Origin: Gammaproteobacteria bacterium
GTDB taxonomy: Bacteria > Pseudomonadota > Gammaproteobacteria > GRL18
Assembly (NCBI GenBank): GCA_013139395.1
Contig: WTAX01000088.1
Location: forward strand, 1 to 10,411
Length of the DNA: 10,411 nucleotides
Direction of reading: 5' to 3'
The translations under genes and the position numbers were made by a program. The notes below the pieces were generated by a model. That model did not search any database and was not told the origin of the DNA. It worked only from the letters and a program-made list of their open reading frames with translations. Within the stretch, counting starts at the first letter, position 1, and each line of letters starts with the position of its first letter. Shown here piece by piece: positions 5,662 to 10,411 of the stretch.

Positions 5662-5675
5662 ATGCTAATTTCATG

Positions 5676-5733
5676 GCACAACAAGAAAATGCACTGGCTG
5701 CAAAAAAACGCACCAGTGATTTTGACGTTAGTG
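5676..5733 (+). other. attC site 3 (end of cassette 3)
   Basis: 58 nt, the shortest of the three. R'' GCACAAC (5676-5682), 5-nt spacer AAGAA, L'' AATGCACTGG (5688-5697), loop region, L' CCAGTGATT (5713-5721), 5-nt spacer TTGAC, R' GTTAGTG (5727-5733). L'' and L' pair with one extrahelical G on the 5' arm. It begins 14 bases after the antitoxin stop codon. Confidence 0.87.
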
Positions 5734-5784
5734 AGTCAAGCGAGGCTTGATGCATCTTGCAGGGTGCAAAATCGGAAGTTAGAG
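5734..5784. other. Short tail after attC3, possible remnant of a further attC
   Basis: About 50 bp containing two small hairpins, CAAGC-GAG-GCTTG at 5737-5749 and TTGCA-GGG-TGCAA at 5757-5769, and a core-like GTTAGAG at 5778-5784. The first hairpin resembles the tip of attC2 (CAAGC-TTC-GCTTG). No R'' box complementary to the expected GTTAGTG is present, so this is not a complete site. It may be what remains after deletion of a fourth cassette. Confidence 0.3.
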
Positions 5785-5785
5785 A

Positions 5786-5908
5786 CACCAACATAAAAGC
5801 CACCGAAAAGATATAAAAGTGGTTATTTTTATTGATCAAAGTAATAAAGAACGTTTTGAAAAGGTGAGTTCGTGTTTTGTCATCTATGGTAAAGAGACTC
5901 CTGAATGA
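5786..5908 (+). pseudogene. Diverged fragment of the receiver-like gene at 2341-2730
   Basis: The bases at about 5801-5881 closely match 2584-2664 (about 10 differences in 78 bases from the shared AAAGAT). Translated in the same frame it reads RKDIKVVIFIDQSNKERFEK, then VSSCFVIYGKETPE before TGA at 5906-5908; the intact gene reads QKDIKVVIFIDQNNKERFEK, then VSSRFAIH. Only the fourth-strand region is present, with neither a start nor the C-terminal half. It flanks the cassette island on the right while the intact gene flanks it on the left. Confidence 0.82.
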
Positions 5909-5921
5909 TAAAATATCATTC
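5903..5921. terminator. Perfect 8-bp hairpin downstream of the array
   Basis: GAATGATA-AAA-TATCATTC. It overlaps the stop of the gene fragment. The stem is AT-rich and no T-tract follows directly on the plus strand (TTTT comes about 10 bases later), so terminator function is doubtful. It might act for the minus-strand gene ending at 5995, but a T-tract is not evident there either. Confidence 0.25.
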
Positions 5922-5994
5922 TCTATACTCTTTTGAACACTTTTTTGGAATAGTTATCTAGATTAGAGTACCCAACCGGATTAGTCTTGAGAGT

Positions 5995-6624
5995 CTAAAG
6001 ACTTTCAACAGGCTCCCTTACTTTCCATTTTTCTATATCCTGAATGATTGGGCGTTGTCCATTATCAGTTTGCCATGAATCTACGGCAAAGTTTTGTCTG
6101 CTGTTTTTATCTTTAATTTGCGCCGCCCAATGTTGTCCCATTAAATTAGGGGAACGATAAACGGGTTGCTGTAATTCATGACGAACTATTAAGCCCAATT
6201 GATTTAAAAGTTCGAGATAGTGAGTCGTATTAACCGTTGAGTCAATACAATCCATGCTTCCTGGTAGATAATTATCATTATAATTTTCTGCTTTATCATT
6301 ATAGACGGGTGATTGAGTTGCTGCGATATTTTCTAATAAGGCGATAGCTTGAGCAATAGCAAGACGCTCACCATGTCCGCTGGTATTAAGTTGTTTAAAA
6401 ATAGTGTTTAGTGATGCAATGTTTTTTGTATTGATATGAATAATGCTATTGGTTTTGCAACTATAGTTATAACAAATAGAAATTGATGACGTGTCCTGAT
6501 TTTTATTTTTCAGTAGGCCTGCTATTTTTTCATGACTGGAAATAACCGGGGATAAAAAATCATCATTGGCATATGAAAGTATTGGAATTAATAGGACTAT
6601 GATGAATAGCTGTTGGTAACTCAT
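5995..6624 (-). CDS. Secreted protein of unknown function, possible transglutaminase-like fold
   Basis: 209 residues. A clear signal peptide occupies 1-19 (QQLFIIVLLIPILSYA, cleavage after Ala19 before Asn-Asp-Asp), so the protein is probably periplasmic. I do not recognise a named family. The mature protein has Cys51 and Cys56 close together (possible disulfide), a helix-forming middle, and a C-terminal half with Cys126 at the start of a helix (MDCIDSTVNTTHYLELL), a GLIVRHE strand, His165-Trp166 (GQHWAAQI) and Asp182 in AVDSW. That Cys - strand - His-Trp - Asp-x-Trp order resembles transglutaminase/papain-like domains; this is a pattern-based guess. An AGG about 10 bases before the ATG may be the ribosome binding site. 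It lies downstream of the FliL-like gene, separated by 139 bp with a hairpin. Confidence 0.72.
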   Translation of the reverse strand: MSYQQLFIIVLLIPILSYANDDFLSPVISSHEKIAGLLKNKNQDTSSISICYNYSCKTNSIIHINTKNIASLNTIFKQLNTSGHGERLAIAQAIALLENIAATQSPVYNDKAENYNDNYLPGSMDCIDSTVNTTHYLELLNQLGLIVRHELQQPVYRSPNLMGQHWAAQIKDKNSRQNFAVDSWQTDNGQRPIIQDIEKWKVREPVESL

Positions 6625-6667
6625 GGAATAAACCTAAAGAAAATAACAATGTCCCTGGCAGACTAAG

Positions 6668-6685
6668 TCGTGCTCCTTAGCACGA
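6668..6685. terminator. Hairpin between the FliL-like gene and the secreted-protein gene
   Basis: TCGTGCT-CCTT-AGCACGA, a perfect 7-bp GC-containing stem, extendable by AGACT/GTCT pairing across a three-base bulge. On the minus strand, downstream of the FliL-like gene, it could reduce read-through, but no run of T follows, so rho-independent termination is not certain. Confidence 0.4.
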
Positions 6686-6763
6686 GTCTTAATCTTCAGA
6701 GTAATGTGTTAATGCGCTTAATCTTTTATAAAAAAATACTGTGCTGAAACTACTAAACTTATG

Positions 6764-7234
6764 TTACTGTACAACGAAATTAGTAAAATAAAGCCCCTCT
6801 ATTTGTTTCTTTCCGGTCAATTCTTTTAAAACTCTTTCGACTTCTTCCTGAACTTTATTTTGCAGCGCTTTTTTCTTTTTAGGTGTGTTGATACTCTCTC
6901 GGGTTTGTGAAGATAAAGAGGTGATAATCACATCTCGTAGTGGTGCATTATGTTTTTGAACCTCTGTGATTGCTGAAGGACTACCCAGTACTTGCAGGCG
7001 AACTTGTAAAAAGCGCATTCTGCGCTCATTGGTTTGCAGATTAACAACAAAAGGCGGAGAGAGTTCATAATATTTAGTATCATCGACCTCACTATCCTCT
7101 TCATCTTCGGCATAAACAGGACTGATTAAGGCAAAAGAAAATAAAATAAGTAATAATAAACTGGCATAGTGCTTAACTAAAGGGGTAAAAGCAGGGGTAA
7201 AAACCGGGGTAAAAACAGAGTGTGTCATTTGCAT
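6764..7234 (-). CDS. FliL-family protein with N-terminal signal sequence
   Basis: 156 residues. The start is supported by GGAAGG five bases upstream of the ATG (minus strand, about 7240-7245). The protein has a long leader: a polar segment with FTPV-FTPA-FTPL repeats (8-19), a hydrophobic core (about 25-38) and a likely cleavage after Tyr-Ala before an acidic EDEEDSEVDD run. The rest fits the FliL domain: YYELSPPFVVNL, then RRMRFLQVRLQVL, ALRDVIITSLSSQTRE-like core (here PLRDVIITSLSSQTRESI), a helical Lys/Glu-rich part and the C-terminal IEGLYFTNFVVQ strand. FliL normally associates with the flagellar stator; here no flagellar genes are adjacent, and the gene sits between a kinase gene and a secreted-protein gene, so it may be one of the orphan FliL-like proteins. 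It is co-directional with and 65 bp downstream of the gene at 7300. Confidence 0.85.
   Translation of the reverse strand: MQMTHSVFTPVFTPAFTPLVKHYASLLLLILFSFALISPVYAEDEEDSEVDDTKYYELSPPFVVNLQTNERRMRFLQVRLQVLGSPSAITEVQKHNAPLRDVIITSLSSQTRESINTPKKKKALQNKVQEEVERVLKELTGKKQIEGLYFTNFVVQ
7182..7217. repeat. Three tandem 12-bp repeats inside the FliL-like leader
   Basis: GGGGTAAAAGCA, GGGGTAAAAACC and GGGGTAAAAACA lie head to tail. On the coding (minus) strand they give three four-residue units, Phe-Thr-Pro-x. As 12-bp units they preserve frame, and copy number could vary between strains, lengthening the part before the signal-sequence core. Confidence 0.85.
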
Positions 7235-7299
7235 TGTAACCTTCCAGATAAAGAGTGTTATTCTATAGTAATGTCTATTATTCTAGACTAAAAATTCCA

Positions 7300-8169
7300 T
7301 TAACACAGCCTTTGCATCATGCTTATTGCCTGATTCAGGTATGATGTGCCGAATAAATTGGCATGATTAAGAATGTGGTATAGATTATATAAAGTTTTTC
7401 GCTGATTGTAATCATTGTCAAGCGGCCAGGCCTCATTATAAGCCTGATAAAAATCCTGACTAAAACCGCCAAAAAGCTCCGTCATGGCTAAATCAGCTTC
7501 CCGATCGCCATAATACAATGCCGGATCAAAAATAACAGGTCTGCCCTGATCATCAAATGCATAGTTGCCTGACCATAAATCACCATGTAATAATGATGCA
7601 GGTGGTTTGTGGTTTGCTAATAGTGAACCCAGATTATTGAGTAGTTTATCAGACAAAGGCTGTAACTGATTTTTATAGCCTTTCTCATAGAGCATTTTAA
7701 ATTGAGGTAATAGACGTTCTTCACGCCAGAATGTCAGCCAGTTGGACTGCATATTATTGCTTTGGGGTGTACTGCCAATAATGTTATTTTGATACCAGCC
7801 ATATTGAGATGCGGTTATTTTATGCATCTGAGCCAGAGCATAGCCCAGTTGCCGCTGATCACCAGAGGGATTCATCGTAATATATTCCAGTACCAGATAA
7901 CTTTTAGAGCCAGCAGTGCCAAAACAAACAGGGCGGGGGATCTGTATCGTGTCGATTTGTAATAACTCATTAAGGCTGTCAAATTCAACCTGAAACATAA
8001 ATTCAAGACTGGCTGTATTGAGTTTGATAAAATACAACTGGCCGTCATTGCCTGTCACCTGATAGGCTGAATTAATACTGCCGCCACCAATACTCTTTTT
8101 GTTTTGGATCTGAAAAGGCTTGTTCAGAGTTTGGCTGATGTGTTCAGATATGTGTTGCCAATAGGTCAT
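7300..8169 (-). CDS. Fructosamine-3-kinase family protein (FN3K/YniA-like)
   Basis: 289 residues, normal family length. Features in order: glycine-rich loop SIGGGSINSAYQV (26-38), ATP-anchoring Lys in YFIKLN (Lys49), hinge YLVLEYI, the catalytic loop HGDLWSGN with Asp197, and the metal-binding FDPALYYGDRE with Asp215; then AMTELFGGF. These are the signature motifs of the FN3K branch of the aminoglycoside-phosphotransferase-like kinases. Family members phosphorylate sugars on glycated proteins so that the adduct falls off; the bacterial substrates are largely not defined. Cytosolic. No clear Shine-Dalgarno precedes the ATG. It is divergent from priA, 71 bp apart, and may be the first gene of a minus-strand run with the FliL-like gene. 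Confidence 0.92.
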   Translation of the reverse strand: MTYWQHISEHISQTLNKPFQIQNKKSIGGGSINSAYQVTGNDGQLYFIKLNTASLEFMFQVEFDSLNELLQIDTIQIPRPVCFGTAGSKSYLVLEYITMNPSGDQRQLGYALAQMHKITASQYGWYQNNIIGSTPQSNNMQSNWLTFWREERLLPQFKMLYEKGYKNQLQPLSDKLLNNLGSLLANHKPPASLLHGDLWSGNYAFDDQGRPVIFDPALYYGDREADLAMTELFGGFSQDFYQAYNEAWPLDNDYNQRKTLYNLYHILNHANLFGTSYLNQAISMMQRLC

Positions 8170-8200
8170 AAAAATACAATCATTATTGTTTTATTAGAAC

Positions 8201-8214
8201 TGAGCTAAAGCTCA
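8201..8214. promoter_or_regulatory. Palindrome in the divergent kinase/priA promoter region
   Basis: TGAGCT-AA-AGCTCA is a perfect inverted repeat with 6-bp arms in the 71-bp gap between the two start codons. It could be a regulator site or simply a small hairpin in the priA leader; nothing further supports a function. Confidence 0.35.
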
Positions 8215-8240
8215 ATAGTTAAGGTGTTATTATCAGCGCT

Positions 8241-10411
8241 ATGTCAGAAAACTCTTTGTCAGAAAAGAAGCTCAAAATTGTTCAGGTTGCTGTGCCGACA
8301 CCGTTGCGCAGAACATTTGATTATCTGCTATCCGATGATATAAATCCACAAGATGTCCAGCCCGGCATGCGAGTTCTTGTGCCTTTTGGCCGAACTAGAC
8401 AAATTGCTGTGGTACTGGGCCAGTCTGACGAAACAGATATTGATGTTAAAAAATTGAGACCTATTAGTAAAGTGCTTGATAAAAAACCGATTTTGCCGAA
8501 AAGCATTATTAAGCTGCTTAACTGGGTAGCTGCTTATTATCATCATCCCATTGGCGAAGTTTACCGGGCGGCATTGCCTGTCCATTATCGTAAAAAGGAA
8601 TCGGCTCTAGAGCCTGGTGTGACTTTGTGGTTTTTAACGGATCTCGGTAAAGATGCAGACTGGGATTTATTAAAACGCGCCGTACGTCAACGCAGTATTT
8701 TAGAACAGCTCAAACGCTCACCAGAAGGTTTAAGCAGAGAACAAATTGCTAATGAACAGGAAGGGCAATGGCAAAGTGCCCTGAAAGTATTAGTTGAGAA
8801 AAAATGGCTGGTCACAAAAGTACAGGAAAATAACAGTTCACCCTATAAACCGGATAATGCGATCGGCAAGAATCCCGGTTTACATCTTAATACTGAACAG
8901 CAGGCAGCGGTCGAGGCTCTGCTGCAGCATGATGCCTGTTATCATGCCAGCCTGATTGACGGCATTACCGGCAGTGGTAAGACTGAGGTGTATCTGTCAT
9001 TTATAGAACAGCAATTAAAAAATGCCCGCCAGGTGTTGGTTCTGGTGCCGGAAATTGGTTTGACACCACAATTGATCCATCGTTTTGAACACCGTTTTTC
9101 AGTAAAAATACAAACTCTGCACTCAGGTTTAAACAATACCCAGCGGATGAAGATCTGGCAGCAGGTATCCAGCGGTGAGGTGCGTATACTGATTGGTACT
9201 CGCTCAGCGGTATTTACACCCATGCCCGATCTGGGTGCTATTATTATTGATGAAGAACATGATTTATCTTTTAAACAGCAGGATGGTATTCGTTATTCGG
9301 CCAAAGATATTGCTCTGGTAAGAGCCAATTATGCTGATATTCCCATTGTTCTTGGAACGGCAACACCCTCCATGGAATCACTATATCTTTGTCAAAAAGG
9401 TAAAATGAGTCATCATAAATTACGCCAGAGGGCAGGTCAGGCAAAACCTCCTGAGGTTCATCTCATTGATGTCAGAGGGCAGTATTTACAGCATGGCATC
9501 AGTCGTACCTTAATTGATTTGATGCATCAGCATCTGGACAAAAATAATCAGGTATTATTATTTCAAAATCGACGCGGTTATTCACCTGTTTTACTGTGTA
9601 ATAAATGTGGCTGGATCAGCCATTGCCACCGTTGTGATGCCAAGTTGACTTATCATCAGCAGCATAATCGACTGCGCTGTCATCATTGTCAAACGGAACA
9701 ACATCTTCCGGCACAATGTCCAGAATGTGGTCATGGTGAATTATCTCATCTGGGCATTGGTACAGAGCGGGTAGAAAAGACCATCAGATCACTTTTTCCT
9801 GATATAGAAGTGATTCGTATTGATCGTGATACGACACAAAGAAAAGGCTCATTGCAAACCATGCTTGAGCGGGCAAGAGATGGTCAGAAGCAGATTTTGA
9901 TCGGTACGCAAATGCTGGCTAAGGGACATCATTTTCCCAATGTGACTTTAGTGGCTATTTTAGATATTGATCAGGGACTCTATTCCATTGATTTTCGCGC
10001 ACCGGAGCGATTGGCACAACTGATTGTTCAGGTTTCCGGTCGAGCCGGCCGGGAAGAGAAAAAAGGACAGGTTGTCCTGCAGACATCACATCCTGAAGAT
10101 GACATACTCAATACTTTGCTTAATGAAGGCTATATGGGCTTTGCGGCAAAAGCACTGGCAGAACGAAAAGAAGTATTACTGCCGCCTTATGCTTATCAGG
10201 CATTAATACGAGCTGAAGCGAATAAAATTGAATATTATCAATCATTTCTGGAGTATTGTTTTCAGGTAATGAATTCCAGTAAACAGCACCTGCCTGCTGA
10301 TCATGATATCCAGTTTTTAGGCCCTGTTCCCGCGCCTATGGAAAAGAAGGCCGGCAAGTACCGAGGCCAGCTGCTGATTCAAGCCTCTGCACGGAAAAAT
10401 CTGCATAATAT
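8241..10411 (+). CDS. priA: Primosomal protein N' (PriA helicase), lacking only the C-terminal end
   Basis: 723 codons are present before the window edge, against roughly 730 in known PriA, so only a few residues are missing. The N-terminal DNA-binding domain begins KIVQVAVPTPLRRTFDYLL and includes PGMRVLVPFGRT. The helicase core has Walker A GITGSGKTEVYL (GSGKT at 244-248) and a DEEH box (337-340). The zinc module has eight cysteines in four CxxC pairs at 453/456, 462/465, 480/483 and 493/496. Then come GTQMLAKGHHFP and the motif V/VI region QVSGRAGR. The C-terminal LLIQASARKNL matches the end of the family. PriA recognises stalled forks and D-loops and reloads the replicative helicase. The start at 8241 gives the usual N-terminus; an AAGG at 8221-8224 is too far upstream (16 nt) to be a strong ribosome binding site. 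Confidence 0.97.
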   Translation, partial: MSENSLSEKKLKIVQVAVPTPLRRTFDYLLSDDINPQDVQPGMRVLVPFGRTRQIAVVLGQSDETDIDVKKLRPISKVLDKKPILPKSIIKLLNWVAAYYHHPIGEVYRAALPVHYRKKESALEPGVTLWFLTDLGKDADWDLLKRAVRQRSILEQLKRSPEGLSREQIANEQEGQWQSALKVLVEKKWLVTKVQENNSSPYKPDNAIGKNPGLHLNTEQQAAVEALLQHDACYHASLIDGITGSGKTEVYLSFIEQQLKNARQVLVLVPEIGLTPQLIHRFEHRFSVKIQTLHSGLNNTQRMKIWQQVSSGEVRILIGTRSAVFTPMPDLGAIIIDEEHDLSFKQQDGIRYSAKDIALVRANYADIPIVLGTATPSMESLYLCQKGKMSHHKLRQRAGQAKPPEVHLIDVRGQYLQHGISRTLIDLMHQHLDKNNQVLLFQNRRGYSPVLLCNKCGWISHCHRCDAKLTYHQQHNRLRCHHCQTEQHLPAQCPECGHGELSHLGIGTERVEKTIRSLFPDIEVIRIDRDTTQRKGSLQTMLERARDGQKQILIGTQMLAKGHHFPNVTLVAILDIDQGLYSIDFRAPERLAQLIVQVSGRAGREEKKGQVVLQTSHPEDDILNTLLNEGYMGFAAKALAERKEVLLPPYAYQALIRAEANKIEYYQSFLEYCFQVMNSSKQHLPADHDIQFLGPVPAPMEKKAGKYRGQLLIQASARKNLHN

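Larger units (their letters stand above)
4964..5727 (+). mobile_element. Integron gene cassette 3 (toxin-antitoxin cassette)
   Basis: Starts with TTGTGC of the attC2 R' box and ends at the G of the attC3 R' box. On circularisation R' would read GTTGTGC, exactly complementary to R'' GCACAAC (5676-5682) of its own attC. It carries a HigB/HigA-type pair with its own promoter, the standard design of TA cassettes in integrons, where they are thought to stabilise arrays because most cassettes lack promoters. Confidence 0.87.

Noticed and set aside
5903..5921. A rho-independent terminator closing the array.
   Set aside because: The perfect hairpin is AT-rich and lacks an adjacent T-tract, so I list it only with low confidence.
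8321..9223. Minus-strand open frames opposite priA.
   Set aside because: They lie antisense to well-conserved PriA coding sequence and show no family motifs.

Overview
The window looks like a chromosomal segment of a moderately AT-rich gammaproteobacterium. The sequence support for this is an AcrA-like lipoprotein leader (Cys-Asp-Asp-Lys after the lipobox), an Atm1-type ABC exporter, a FliL-family protein, a fructosamine-kinase-family protein and a near-complete PriA. The genus cannot be fixed from this stretch alone.

Layout. Positions 1-334 (minus) hold the N-terminal part of an RND-type membrane fusion lipoprotein, divergent from an Atm1-like ABC exporter (548-2344, plus). The exporter overlaps by four bases a small receiver-like protein without a recognisable phospho-acceptor Asp (2341-2730). 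From about 2731 to 5900 the sequence changes character: it is more AT-rich, repeat-bearing and clearly accessory. It begins with a decayed IS6-family insertion sequence (2761-3271; one nonsense codon, one 5-bp duplication, internal and C-terminal deletions). Next come about 200 bp of 40-41-bp palindromic-ended repeats (3342-3536), then three successive integron gene cassettes without an integrase in view (3547-5727). Cassette 1 encodes a DUF2007-like/zinc-ribbon membrane protein. Cassette 2 encodes a zinc-ribbon membrane protein split by a -1 frameshift next to a U UUU UUA heptamer. Cassette 3 encodes a HigB2/HigA2-like toxin-antitoxin pair with its own promoter and a palindromic operator lying between the -35 and -10 boxes. 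Each cassette ends in an attC site with 5-nt central spacers and one extrahelical base. For cassettes 1 and 3 the 5' boundary is exactly complementary to the R'' box of that cassette's own attC, as expected for circularised cassettes. Two or more attC sites without an integrase fit the description of a CALIN, although an integrase could lie outside the window. The array ends next to a diverged fragment (about 5801-5881) of the receiver-like gene that lies on its left side.

Right part. Three minus-strand genes follow: a secreted protein of unknown function with a possible transglutaminase-like Cys/His/Asp arrangement (5995-6624), a FliL-family secreted protein (6764-7234) and a fructosamine-3-kinase-family kinase (7300-8169). 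Divergent from them is priA (8241 to the window end), which lacks only its last residues. These are ordinary chromosomal genes, so the most interesting content is the cassette island inserted between the two chromosomal blocks.
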